Origin: an uncultured Prevotella sp.
Lineage (GTDB): Bacteria; Bacteroidota; Bacteroidia; Bacteroidales; Bacteroidaceae
Length of the DNA: 64,000 nt
Direction of reading: 5' to 3'
Assembly: GCA_900320905.1 (NCBI GenBank)
Contig: ONTZ01000008.1
Location: 1 to 64,000 of the forward strand
Position numbers and translations under genes: made by a program. Positions 18,053-27,178 of this stretch are shown here, piece by piece (the stretch's first letter is position 1; each line of letters opens with the position of its first letter). The notes under the pieces were generated by a model. It was not told the origin of the DNA, did no database searches, and was given only the letters and a program-made list of their open reading frames with translations.

Positions 18053-19387
18053 CTATTTCTGATCAGGTTTGAATACAAGGGCAAACGTCACACCAACCAC
18101 TATGGCGAAGGTGGCAAAGATAAACCAACAGGTGGTCCAGTCACCTTGCAGGAACCCGTCTTGCCAAGAACAATAATAGTTCACGATCTCACCAGCAACC
18201 AAGGTTCCCACAGTGGCTCCTACACCATTGGTCATCATCATAAACAGACCTTGGGCAGATGCCTTAACAGAAGGCTCACACTCTTGATCGACAAAGATAC
18301 CACCTGAGACATTGAAGAAGTCGAAAGCAACACCATAGACGATACAGGACAAGATGAAGAATAACACGCCTGGCATAGTCGGGTCGCCAATACCAAATAA
18401 TCCAAAACGGAAGACCCAGGCAAATAATGACATCAGCATGACTATCTTAATACCATAACGCTTTAGAAAAAAAGGAATCATCAGAATACAGAGTGCCTCA
18501 CTTATCTGACTAATAGAAGTAAGCAACGTTGCATTGTTTGCAGCAAAGGATGATGCGACAACGGGGTCGGTACTACCTTTGAAACTGGTGATGAACGGTC
18601 CGGCATATCCGTTTGTGACTTGTAAGCACATGCCTAATAGGGCCGAGAAAATAAAGAACATAGCCATCTTCCGAGTTTTGAATAGTTTGAATGCATTCAA
18701 GCCAAAACTCTCTGCCAAGGATACCTTCTGATCTTTCTTCGTCAGTTTACACTCTGGCAAGGTGAAACAATAGAGGAACAGGATGATGCTCAGCAATCCA
18801 GAGACAAAGAACTGCATATAAGTATACTGGAACTTATGTGGATTTTCAGCAAATGTCAATGTAAAGGTGATGCCATCCCAGGAAGAACTCTCTACAAGCC
18901 ATACGGCGCAGTTGACAAACCACATCGTCACGATGAAGCCAACGGTTCCCAACACACGAATCGGCGGGAAATCCTTCACGGTATCATAGCCATTGTTTTT
19001 CAATATGGTAAAGGCGGTCGTATTTGCCAGGGCTATTGTTGGCATATAGAAAGCCACACTCAGGGTGTAAAATAGAATGAATATCGATTTCTCTGTCAGT
19101 TCCTGTCCGACACCGGCCTCTTTACCCAACCACCAGCAGCCAAACATAAAGGTGCCTGCTGCAAGATGGCAGAGACCCAACAGTCGCTGGGGCTGGATGT
19201 ATCTGTCTGCCACGATACCCATCAGCGTAGGCATGAAGAGACTGACAATACCCTGGATGGCATAAAACCAGGCAATCTGGTCACCGAGGCCTGCAGCCCC
19301 GAGATAATTACCCATGCATGTAAGGTATGCACCCCAAACGGCGAACTCCAAGAAGTTCATCAATGCCAGACGGATTTTCAGATTCAT
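18053..19387 (-). CDS. MFS transporter, nucleoside:proton symporter (NupG) type
   Basis: 444 residues with about twelve membrane segments. The start MNLKIRLALMNFLEFAVWGAY and the loop GIVADRYIQPQRLLGLCH are those of the NupG/XapB nucleoside permease family, as is the C-terminal half with FFNVSGGIFVDQE and SAQGLFMMMTNGVGA. It would import nucleosides across the inner membrane with protons. The exact substrate is inferred. It lies inside the ileS-lspA operon, with no functional link to its neighbours evident. Confidence 0.88.
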   Translation of the reverse strand: MNLKIRLALMNFLEFAVWGAYLTCMGNYLGAAGLGDQIAWFYAIQGIVSLFMPTLMGIVADRYIQPQRLLGLCHLAAGTFMFGCWWLGKEAGVGQELTEKSIFILFYTLSVAFYMPTIALANTTAFTILKNNGYDTVKDFPPIRVLGTVGFIVTMWFVNCAVWLVESSSWDGITFTLTFAENPHKFQYTYMQFFVSGLLSIILFLYCFTLPECKLTKKDQKVSLAESFGLNAFKLFKTRKMAMFFIFSALLGMCLQVTNGYAGPFITSFKGSTDPVVASSFAANNATLLTSISQISEALCILMIPFFLKRYGIKIVMLMSLFAWVFRFGLFGIGDPTMPGVLFFILSCIVYGVAFDFFNVSGGIFVDQECEPSVKASAQGLFMMMTNGVGATVGTLVAGEIVNYYCSWQDGFLQGDWTTCWFIFATFAIVVGVTFALVFKPDQK

Positions 19388-19421
19388 ATCTCTATGGTTT
19401 TATTAGTTTATAATCATTGTT

Positions 19422-20321
19422 CTATCTCGAAACGGGCTTTACCCCGAATTGGTGGCGTTGCCGTTTCATCACGGAGTCCGGAATGGTCTTCGTCGTGTCA
19501 GCCTTTATCACCTCATTTGCAGGCTTCATGGATTTGTCTGTCTCTTGTTTATGGAAACGGATAAAGTTTATATCTGTCAGGAATAGCAATTTGAGTTCCG
19601 TATTCTTTTCATTGCCCGCTCCCAGATAAAAATAGCCCATCACTTCCTTCACTTTCAGGTCGCAGGCATCGAATCTCAGTTGGGTGTCTCCACTCACGGA
19701 GAAACGGGTCACTTTGGAAACAATACTGTCGTTCTCATATTTAAGTGCGATATAGACGATTGCATCTTTCGCTCCACTCTGATATAAATAGTTGCTTCTG
19801 AATGCCAGAATAAAATGATCGCCTTTATGATATGAGGTGTCTGCCTTCTGTACAAACTGAAAACGATTATAGGGGGCATAAGGTATTAGCATGATACAAC
19901 GACTTCCTTCCCACACATTGGCAGTGTCACCTGTGAGACTGTGTGTCGTGTAGCGTTCCACTTCTCCTTCCGAAGCACCAAGGTCAAGGGCATCCTGACT
20001 CAGACGATCCTGAACATTGTGGCATATCTCCACGAAATGATCCGCACGAGTATAATAGTACACAAGCGAAGAGTCGAAGTCAGCCCTCGTCACATGATGT
20101 TTCTTCAAAACGGCATTGAAATACAAGTCACGTTTATAATCCTCATCCCCAGAATTGACGCTTGGGATAGAAGCGATTCCCTGTGACACATAGTAGTCGT
20201 AAAGGATATCCTCCATATCGTCTGGCTGGATAAATTCACTCGGCACTCCCGGCTTACAGGCTGACGGCAGAATCAATACTATACCTATATATATAATATG
20301 TATGATCTTTCCCCGCATCAT
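19422..20321 (-). CDS. lipoprotein, DUF4296-like
   Basis: 299 residues. The signal peptide ends in a lipobox (ILPSAC, Cys near 22), so the product is a lipoprotein. The first third carries FIQPDDMEDILYDYYVSQGI and LKKHHVTRADFDSSLVYYYT, the pattern I recall for DUF4296, a family found next to lspA in Bacteroidales. The rest is a beta-rich region of no known family (LAFRSNYLYQSG ... VMGYFYLGAGNEKN). Its start overlaps the stop of lspA (ATGA), the gene for the peptidase that matures lipoproteins, which suggests a constant partner; the function is unknown. Confidence 0.8.
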   Translation of the reverse strand: MMRGKIIHIIYIGIVLILPSACKPGVPSEFIQPDDMEDILYDYYVSQGIASIPSVNSGDEDYKRDLYFNAVLKKHHVTRADFDSSLVYYYTRADHFVEICHNVQDRLSQDALDLGASEGEVERYTTHSLTGDTANVWEGSRCIMLIPYAPYNRFQFVQKADTSYHKGDHFILAFRSNYLYQSGAKDAIVYIALKYENDSIVSKVTRFSVSGDTQLRFDACDLKVKEVMGYFYLGAGNEKNTELKLLFLTDINFIRFHKQETDKSMKPANEVIKADTTKTIPDSVMKRQRHQFGVKPVSR

Positions 20322-20965
20322 GTTTCTTCTTTTGCTTCTTGTTTAAACGTGATCTCACTGATCTCTTTTCTGAAAAACAATAACAATAGTACAACACCTA
20401 CACTGATGCATGTATCTGCAAAATTGAATACAGGACTGAAGAAGACGAAATGGTTACCTCCGATGATTGGCATCCAGTCGGGCCACTCCGTCTCAATCAG
20501 TGGAAAATAGAACATATCTACCACCTTTCCCATCAGGAAGGGTGCATAGCCTGTGCCGAAAGGCACGAAATATGAGGTATAGTATTCTGATGAGCCTGCA
20601 AAACAAAGACCATAGAACATACAGTCTACCAAGTTGCCTATGGCACCGCCGAGAATCATTGACAGACACAGCACGTAACTCGTACGTGCATGGTCTTTAA
20701 CCTGTTTCCAGGTATAATAGACTAATACGGCAATGGCCACAAGCCGGAAGACAGAAAGTACGACCTTACTGCCAAGATGCATACCGAAGGCCATTCCCAT
20801 ATTCTCGATATAGTTGATGTAGAACCAACTCGTGATGCGAATGGACTCGTGCAGGCACATATTGGTCTTAACCCAAATCTTAATAACTTGGTCGACCAAC
20901 AGGATAACAGCCACCACAATGACTACTAGTCTGCCATTCGTGAAGACCTTCTTTAACAGGCTCAC
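20318..20965 (-). CDS. lspA: lipoprotein signal peptidase II
   Basis: 215 residues with four membrane segments. It cleaves prolipoproteins in the inner membrane. The two catalytic aspartates are visible in GGAIGNLVDCMFYG (near 112) and FNFADTCISVG (near 184). The gap between them is longer than in E. coli LspA by some tens of residues (a loop rich in Tyr, Phe and Gly), which I take to be a Bacteroidetes feature. Start and stop both overlap neighbouring genes by four bases (ATGA), so it is coupled to the DksA-like gene and the lipoprotein gene. Confidence 0.95.
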   Translation of the reverse strand: MSLLKKVFTNGRLVVIVVAVILLVDQVIKIWVKTNMCLHESIRITSWFYINYIENMGMAFGMHLGSKVVLSVFRLVAIAVLVYYTWKQVKDHARTSYVLCLSMILGGAIGNLVDCMFYGLCFAGSSEYYTSYFVPFGTGYAPFLMGKVVDMFYFPLIETEWPDWMPIIGGNHFVFFSPVFNFADTCISVGVVLLLLFFRKEISEITFKQEAKEET

Positions 20966-21348
20966 TTCTCTTTCTTTTGATTCATCTTCGACTGGACACT
21001 CAATGTGGCATGAGGCACAGCACGAAGACGTTCCTTCGGAATCAGTTCACCTGTGATACGGTCAATACCGTATGTCTTATTCTCGATACGGACAAGGGCA
21101 GCCTTTAATCCCTGGATGAATTTCTGCTGTCGGGCAGCCATGCTGATGATTTCTTCTTTCGACTGGGTGGTACTTCCCTCTTCCAATGCCTTGTAGGTAG
21201 GTGAGGTGTCATCCACATCGTTGGAATCCTCATTCATCAGAACGCGCATCATCTGGTCGTAGTCGCGCTTGGCCAAGGCCATTTTCTCATTGATGATCTG
21301 ACGGAACTCTTCCAGTTCCTCATCAGAATAACGTGTCTTTTCTGCCAT
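20962..21348 (-). CDS. DksA/TraR-family protein lacking zinc-finger cysteines
   Basis: 128 residues. The N-terminal half is a helical coiled-coil (MAEKTRYSDEELEEFRQIIN ... AKRDYDQMMRVLMN), and the C-terminal part carries the family signature TYGIDRITGELIPKERLRAVP. In DksA and TraR proteins this segment holds four zinc-binding cysteines; there is not one Cys in this protein, so the fold must be held without zinc, as is known for some DksA paralogues. Members bind RNA polymerase in the secondary channel and act with ppGpp. It lies between ileS and lspA in the operon. Whether it acts as a DksA is inference. Confidence 0.85.
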   Translation of the reverse strand: MAEKTRYSDEELEEFRQIINEKMALAKRDYDQMMRVLMNEDSNDVDDTSPTYKALEEGSTTQSKEEIISMAARQQKFIQGLKAALVRIENKTYGIDRITGELIPKERLRAVPHATLSVQSKMNQKKEK

Positions 21349-21368
21349 AATTGTAAAGTTATTAATAG

Positions 21369-24300
21369 TTATACTTTTTCTACTTTGATATTCAGTTTGA
21401 AGTCGTCGAAGTCAACCTCTTGTCCGTCATTCAACTTGATGTTGAGATCATCGGCCAATACTTGTGTCTTGATATACTCGCCAAAATGGGCAACGCTCTT
21501 TTCCACCTCTGCATTTGGTGCAATCGTAATGTGGATTCTGTCGGTGATCTCCAAACCACTTTCCTTACGGATATTCTGGATGCGGTTGATGAGTTCACGG
21601 GCCATTCCCTCATCCTTCAACTCCTCGTTCAGTTCTACTTCAAGGGCAACGGTAAGATTGCCGTCATTGGCAACCAGCCAACCAGGGATGTCCTCCGAGA
21701 TGATTTCCACATCAACGGCTTCTACTGTCAACTGTTGTCCCTCGACCTCGATACCGATGGTGCCTTGCTGTTCGAGTGCAGCAATCTGTTCCTGTGAAAG
21801 TTGGTCCATAGCGGCTGCAACACCTTTCATCAGTTTACCGAACTTCTTTCCCATCGTACGGAAGTTACATTTCACCTTCTTCACGAGAACGCCAGCACCC
21901 TCCACGAAACGGAGTTCCTTCACGTTCACCTCGTTCATAATCAGATCCTTCACTGCCTCGATGTGTTTTTTCTGCTCAACATCAATGGCCGGAATCATAA
22001 TGGCCTGTAACGGCTGACGAACCTTGATGTTCACCTTGCGACGCAGGGCGAGAACCATCGAGGTAATCTTCTGGGCCATCTGCATACGTGCTTCCAGATC
22101 TTTGTTAATCCAACTATCATCTGCCACAGGGAATTTATCCAGATGGACTGAGTCAAGTTTACCACCTAAGTCCTTATACAACTGGTCTGCATAGAAAGGT
22201 GCAAACGGCGCCAGCAACTTAGCAACTGTCATCAGACAGGTATAGAGCGTCTGATAGGCAGAGAGTTTGTCTGCACCCATCTCTTTGCCCCAGAAACGCT
22301 TACGGTTCAGGCGCACGTACCAGTTGGAAAGATCATCATTGACAAAGGCATCAATCAGTCGACCGGCGCGAGTTGGGTCATAACCATCCAACTCAGCCTC
22401 CACACCCTTGATCAATGTGTTCAGGCAGGAGAGTATCCAACGGTCTATCTCCGGTCTTTCCGTAATTGCCGGTGTACCAGGATAATTCGGAGTCCAGCCA
22501 TCCACATTGGCATACAAGGCAAAGAAACTATATGTATTATATAAGGTGCCAAAGAACTTACGGCGCACCTCGTCCACGCCTTCTGGGTCGAATTTCAAAT
22601 TGTCCCATGGCTCTGAGTTGGTCATCATATACAGACGAACAGCATCAGAACCGTATTTCCCAATCATATCGAAGGGATTCACCACGTTGCCCACATGCTT
22701 TGACATCTTATTGCCTTTCGCATCAAGCACGAGACCGGAGGAGATCACGTTCTTGAAAGCCACAGAGTCGAAGATCATCGTGGCGATGGCATGCAATGTA
22801 AAGAACCAGCCACGGGTCTGATCTACACCTTCGTTGATAAAGTCACAGGGGAAGGCAATACCCTTGTCAATCAGATCCTTATTCTCGAATGGATAGTGAA
22901 TCTGGGCGTATGGCATCGAACCGGAGTCGAACCAGACATCAATCAGATCTGTCTCACGCTTCATCGGCTTGCCACTCTCACTGACGAGTACGATATGGTC
23001 TACATACGGACGATGCAAATCAATCTTGTCATAGTTCTCCTTGCTCATATCGCCGAGCACAAAGCCATTATCCTTCAACGGATTACTCTTCATCACACCA
23101 GCCTTCACAGCCTTCTCGATCTCGTTATAGAGTTCCTCCACACTACCGATGCAGATTTCCTTACCATCCTCATCGCGCCAGATAGGCAGTGGCGTTCCCC
23201 AGAAACGGGAACGGGAGAGGTTCCAGTCGTTCAGGTTCTCCAACCAGTTGCCGAAGCGTCCTGTACCTGTTGATTCAGGTTGCCAGTTGATGGTCTTGTT
23301 GAGTTCGAACATACGGTCTTTCTTGGCAGTACTCTTGATAAACCATGAGTCAAGCGGATAATACAGCACAGGTTTGTCTGTACGCCAACAGTGGGGATAG
23401 TTGTGTACGTGCTTCTCAATACGGAAAGCCTTGTTTTGGGCTTTCAGATCCATACAAATGGAGATATCGAGTGTCTCGTCCTTATCCGTCAAAGTCTCAT
23501 CATAAGCATTCTTCACATAGCGGCCTGCAAACTTATTCCACTCGTCAAGGTTCACATACTTGGCCACAAAGTCAGCATCGAGATCTTCAGGCAGGAAATA
23601 TTTACCCTGTAGGTCTACCACTGGACGTTCTGCACCCTTCTTGTCAATCAGTACAATCGGACAGATACCGGCCTTCTTGGCTACGAAGGCATCATCAGCA
23701 CCAAAGTTGGGTGCGATATGAACGATACCCGTACCATCTTCTGTCGTCACATAATCACCGGGAATCACCTTGAAGGCATCACCCATCGGTTTGATGGCGG
23801 GCATCAACTGCTCATATTCCATGCCGACGAGATCGGGTCCCTTGTAGCGACCTACAATACGATAGGGAATGAATTTCTCACCTTTGTTATATTCAGGCAT
23901 TTCACCGCCGTCAGTTATCTCACCCTCGGGAGCCAGATAGGCATTCAGACGTGCTTCGGCCATCACCACGGTGATCTTCTCTGCAGTATAGGGATTATAG
24001 GTTTGAACAGCCACATAGTCAATCTTCGGACCTACGCAGAGGGCCGAGTTGGCTGCAAGCGTCCATGGTGTTGTCGTCCAGGCCAGGAAATAGGGTGTCC
24101 CCCACTCTGCCATCTCAGGTTTCGGGTTCTTCATCTTAAACTGTGCCGTACAAGTGGTGTCTTTGACATCCCTGTAACAGCCGGGCTGATTCAACTCGTG
24201 TGAACTCAGTCCTGTTCCTGCTGCCGGAGAATATGGCTGGATGGTGTAGCCCTTGTAGAGCAGTCCCTTGTTGTAGAACTGTTTCAACAACCACCATAGC

Positions 24301-24794
24301 GTCTCAATGTATTTGTTGTCGTATGTGATATACGGATTGTCGAGGTCTACAAAGTAGCCCATCTTCTCAGTCAGGTCACGCCATTCCTGGGTGAACATCA
24401 TCACGTTCTCACGACATTTCTTGTTATAGTCCTCTGTTGAGATGTATTTCTCGCTCTCCTTATTGTCGATATCGGCCTTGGTGATACCGAGTTCTTTCTC
24501 CACGCCCAGTTCCACAGGCAGGCCGTGGGTGTCCCAACCGGCCTTACGCTTCACCTGATAGCCCTTCATCGTCTTATAGCGGTTGAAGGTGTCCTTGATG
24601 GTACGTGCCAGCACGTGATGGATTCCGGGATGACCGTTGGCAGAAGGGGGACCCTCATAGAAAACAAACTGGGGACAGCCTTCCCGCTCTTCTATTGAAC
24701 GCCAGAAGATGTTATTCTCCTGCCACATTTTCAAAATATCATCATTCACTTGGGTCAGATTCAACCCGTTATGTTCAGCAAATTTCTTAGCCAT
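21369..24794 (-). CDS. ileS: isoleucyl-tRNA synthetase
   Basis: 1141 residues, the large form. It charges tRNA(Ile) and edits mischarged valine. The class I signature is GHPGIHHVLARTIKD (near residue 51) and the second is GNKMSKHVGN (near 696); the editing domain with TTTPWTLAANSAL lies between. The C-terminal anticodon-binding half contains DRWILSCLNTLI and RRKVNIKVRQPL. The usual C-terminal zinc finger is not visible. First gene of the long operon that runs to 15440, with a TAnnTTTG promoter 37 bases upstream. Confidence 0.97.
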   Translation of the reverse strand: MAKKFAEHNGLNLTQVNDDILKMWQENNIFWRSIEEREGCPQFVFYEGPPSANGHPGIHHVLARTIKDTFNRYKTMKGYQVKRKAGWDTHGLPVELGVEKELGITKADIDNKESEKYISTEDYNKKCRENVMMFTQEWRDLTEKMGYFVDLDNPYITYDNKYIETLWWLLKQFYNKGLLYKGYTIQPYSPAAGTGLSSHELNQPGCYRDVKDTTCTAQFKMKNPKPEMAEWGTPYFLAWTTTPWTLAANSALCVGPKIDYVAVQTYNPYTAEKITVVMAEARLNAYLAPEGEITDGGEMPEYNKGEKFIPYRIVGRYKGPDLVGMEYEQLMPAIKPMGDAFKVIPGDYVTTEDGTGIVHIAPNFGADDAFVAKKAGICPIVLIDKKGAERPVVDLQGKYFLPEDLDADFVAKYVNLDEWNKFAGRYVKNAYDETLTDKDETLDISICMDLKAQNKAFRIEKHVHNYPHCWRTDKPVLYYPLDSWFIKSTAKKDRMFELNKTINWQPESTGTGRFGNWLENLNDWNLSRSRFWGTPLPIWRDEDGKEICIGSVEELYNEIEKAVKAGVMKSNPLKDNGFVLGDMSKENYDKIDLHRPYVDHIVLVSESGKPMKRETDLIDVWFDSGSMPYAQIHYPFENKDLIDKGIAFPCDFINEGVDQTRGWFFTLHAIATMIFDSVAFKNVISSGLVLDAKGNKMSKHVGNVVNPFDMIGKYGSDAVRLYMMTNSEPWDNLKFDPEGVDEVRRKFFGTLYNTYSFFALYANVDGWTPNYPGTPAITERPEIDRWILSCLNTLIKGVEAELDGYDPTRAGRLIDAFVNDDLSNWYVRLNRKRFWGKEMGADKLSAYQTLYTCLMTVAKLLAPFAPFYADQLYKDLGGKLDSVHLDKFPVADDSWINKDLEARMQMAQKITSMVLALRRKVNIKVRQPLQAIMIPAIDVEQKKHIEAVKDLIMNEVNVKELRFVEGAGVLVKKVKCNFRTMGKKFGKLMKGVAAAMDQLSQEQIAALEQQGTIGIEVEGQQLTVEAVDVEIISEDIPGWLVANDGNLTVALEVELNEELKDEGMARELINRIQNIRKESGLEITDRIHITIAPNAEVEKSVAHFGEYIKTQVLADDLNIKLNDGQEVDFDDFKLNIKVEKV

Positions 24795-24831
24795 AGATTA
24801 CCTTTTATTTCTACTTTTCTTATTTAGCGTG

Positions 24832-24839
24832 CAAAGGTA
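24832..24839 (-). promoter_or_regulatory. -7 element of the ileS operon
   Basis: The minus strand reads TACCTTTG followed by CACGC, 37 bases before the ileS start. Confidence 0.65.
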
Positions 24840-24932
24840 GTAAAATTATCTGAGCCGACAAAGGAAATAAGCAATTTTAAGATTTTCAATTTAATTTCCT
24901 TTCAAAAAGTTCGTTTTATCAAAAAAAATATG

Positions 24933-24940
24933 TATCTTTG
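24933..24940 (+). promoter_or_regulatory. -7 element of the C4-dicarboxylate transporter gene
   Basis: TATCTTTG followed by CA, 49 bases before the ATG at 24990, divergent from the ileS promoter. Confidence 0.65.
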
Positions 24941-24989
24941 CAGCCTAGTGTATGTTTATGGATATTCAATAACTAATTTATAAATCAGT

Positions 24990-26318
24990 ATGGCATTAAT
25001 GATTTTGCAACTCTGCATTGTGTTAGGAGCGTTATGGGTAGGTTCACGTTACGGTTCTCTGGCCCTTGGTGCGATTTCCGGTATCGGTCTCGCTATTCTT
25101 GTCTTTTGTTTCTCACTCAAACCCGGTACACCTCCGACGGATGTGATTTATATTATCATAGCGGCGGTGACTTGCGCTGGTATTATGCAGGCCTCTGGTG
25201 GTATGGACTGGCTCATCCAGATTGCGGAGAAGATGCTGCGCAAGCATCCAGATCGTATCACTTTCTTGGCACCTCTGACAACTTTCTTTCTGACTGTCTT
25301 AGTGGGAACTGGTCATGTTGTATATACCTTAATGCCAATCATTTGCGATATCGCATTAAAGAAAGGAATCCGTCCTGAACGCCCCTGTGGTGTGGCCTCC
25401 ATTGCCTCACAGGTGGGTATTACATGCTCCCCCATCGCTGCTGCCGTTGTGGCCTTTGTCACCATCTCAAATGAGAATGGTTTTAACATCTCGATACCTG
25501 GCGTGTTGATGATTTCGATTCCAGCCTGTCTGTGTGGACTGATGGCAGCGGCGGCAGCCTCCTATCATCGCGGACTCGATTTGGACAAGGATCCTGATTT
25601 CCAGAAAAAGATTTCCGACCCTGTGCAGCGCGAGTATATCTATGGTTCAGGGGCAACAACGCTCGACAAGGAAATTCCACAGTCAGCCAAGAACGCTGTA
25701 TTTGTCTTCCTTGGTGCCCTTGCCGTCATCGTCTTCTTCGCCATTTTCCAGAGTGCCCTACCCGCTTGGGACGGTAAGCCGTTGAAGATGAACCTCGTCA
25801 TCCAGATTGTGATGATTGCAGCCGCTGCCCTGATGATCCTTTTCTGCAAGGCTCAGCCCAAAAAGGCCGTTGCCGGACCTGTGTGGCAGTCTGGTATGGT
25901 GGCCGTCGTTGCCATCTATGGTATCGCCTGGATGGCTGACACGTATTTCTCTAATTATATGCCAGAGATCCAGGCTATGCTCGAAGGCATCGTGAAAGAT
26001 TATCCCTGGTCGATAGCGCTTGTATTCTTTATGGTGTCTGTGCTCATCAATTCACAAGGAGCCGTGGTGGTATCGATGTTGCCATTGGCCTACTCACTCG
26101 GTATTGCTGGTCCTGTGTTGCTCGGTGTTCTTCCGAGTGTCTATGGATATTTCTTTATTCCTAACTATCCCTCGGATATCGCCACAGTGAACTTTGACCG
26201 CTCTGGGACGACTGTCATCGGCAAATACCTGCTGAACCACTCCTTTATGATGCCAGGTCTTATCTGTGTGTTCACCTCTACCATCGTGGCGTACCTGTTG
26301 AGCACCATCCTCTTCTAA
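24990..26318 (+). CDS. anaerobic C4-dicarboxylate transporter, DcuA/DcuB family
   Basis: 442 residues, very hydrophobic, with ten or more membrane segments. The start LQLCIVLGALWVGSRYGSLA, the LVGTGHVVYTLMPIICDIAL segment and the conserved RPERPCGVASIASQVGITCSP are hallmarks of the Dcu family, which swaps fumarate or aspartate for succinate during anaerobic growth. This suits a succinate-forming Prevotella, and maeB in the window touches the same C4 metabolism. DcuA or DcuB cannot be decided. It is followed by a SpoU methyltransferase gene after 26 bases. Confidence 0.92.
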   Translation: MALMILQLCIVLGALWVGSRYGSLALGAISGIGLAILVFCFSLKPGTPPTDVIYIIIAAVTCAGIMQASGGMDWLIQIAEKMLRKHPDRITFLAPLTTFFLTVLVGTGHVVYTLMPIICDIALKKGIRPERPCGVASIASQVGITCSPIAAAVVAFVTISNENGFNISIPGVLMISIPACLCGLMAAAAASYHRGLDLDKDPDFQKKISDPVQREYIYGSGATTLDKEIPQSAKNAVFVFLGALAVIVFFAIFQSALPAWDGKPLKMNLVIQIVMIAAAALMILFCKAQPKKAVAGPVWQSGMVAVVAIYGIAWMADTYFSNYMPEIQAMLEGIVKDYPWSIALVFFMVSVLINSQGAVVVSMLPLAYSLGIAGPVLLGVLPSVYGYFFIPNYPSDIATVNFDRSGTTVIGKYLLNHSFMMPGLICVFTSTIVAYLLSTILF

Positions 26319-26344
26319 CGTTCATACGATAAAAGATTGAAATA

Positions 26345-27142
26345 ATGCCTGTCATTGAACTACACGACCTTAATCATCCCGGGGCTGCGGTGTTCAGTCA
26401 TCTGACAGAGGCACAGTTGCGTTCCAAGGTCGATCCTGAAAAGGGCATCTTCATTGCTGAAAGTCCAAAGGTTATTCGTGTGGCGCTTAAGGCTGGCTAT
26501 GTACCAACAGCCCTTCTCTGTGAAAAGAAGCACATCAACGGGGATGCCGCTGATATCATCCGACAATGCGGCGACATCCCTGTATTCACTGGTGAACGTC
26601 AGGTGTTGGCCACCCTGACAGGCTACACGCTGACACGTGGTGTACTTTGTGCTATGAGTCGTCCTAAGCCCAAGAGCGTAGGTGATATCTGCGAAGGAGC
26701 CCATCGCATCGTGGTCATCGACGGTGTTGTGGATACCACTAATATCGGAGCCATCTTCCGCAGTGCAGCAGCATTGGGCATTGATGCGGTACTGCTGACA
26801 CGCAACTCCTGTGACCCGCTAAACCGTCGGGCCATCCGTGTGTCTATGGGATCCGTCTTCCTGGTACCTTGGACCTGGATCGACAATCCCCTCACCAGTC
26901 TCCACGATTATGGTTTCCGTACAGCGGCCATGGCACTCACACCGAAAAGCATTCCCCTCGATGCGCCTGTCCTAAAAACCATCAGTCGTCTGGCCATCAT
27001 CATGGGCACAGAAGGTGACGGTCTCCCTCAGGACACCATCATCGCTGCCGATTATGTTGTACGCATCCCGATGTCGCACGATGTCGACTCCCTTAATGTG
27101 GCAGCCGCTGCCGCCGTAGCATTCTGGGAACTCCGGCAATAA
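26345..27142 (+). CDS. SpoU/TrmH-family RNA 2'-O-methyltransferase
   Basis: 265 residues. The N-terminal part resembles the substrate-binding domain of SpoU enzymes (GIFIAESPKVIRVALKAGY). The SPOUT knot motifs are DGVVDTTNIGAIFRSAAALG (motif 1, Asn and Arg for catalysis), IMGTEGDGLP (motif 2) and IPMSHDVDSLNVAAAAAVAF (motif 3). It would methylate a ribose in rRNA or tRNA; the target is unknown. It lies between the Dcu transporter and the DUF3857 gene and may be co-transcribed with both. Confidence 0.92.
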   Translation: MPVIELHDLNHPGAAVFSHLTEAQLRSKVDPEKGIFIAESPKVIRVALKAGYVPTALLCEKKHINGDAADIIRQCGDIPVFTGERQVLATLTGYTLTRGVLCAMSRPKPKSVGDICEGAHRIVVIDGVVDTTNIGAIFRSAAALGIDAVLLTRNSCDPLNRRAIRVSMGSVFLVPWTWIDNPLTSLHDYGFRTAAMALTPKSIPLDAPVLKTISRLAIIMGTEGDGLPQDTIIAADYVVRIPMSHDVDSLNVAAAAAVAFWELRQ

Positions 27143-27178
27143 GAAACTAAGTTAAACATATATACATTATTATTTATT

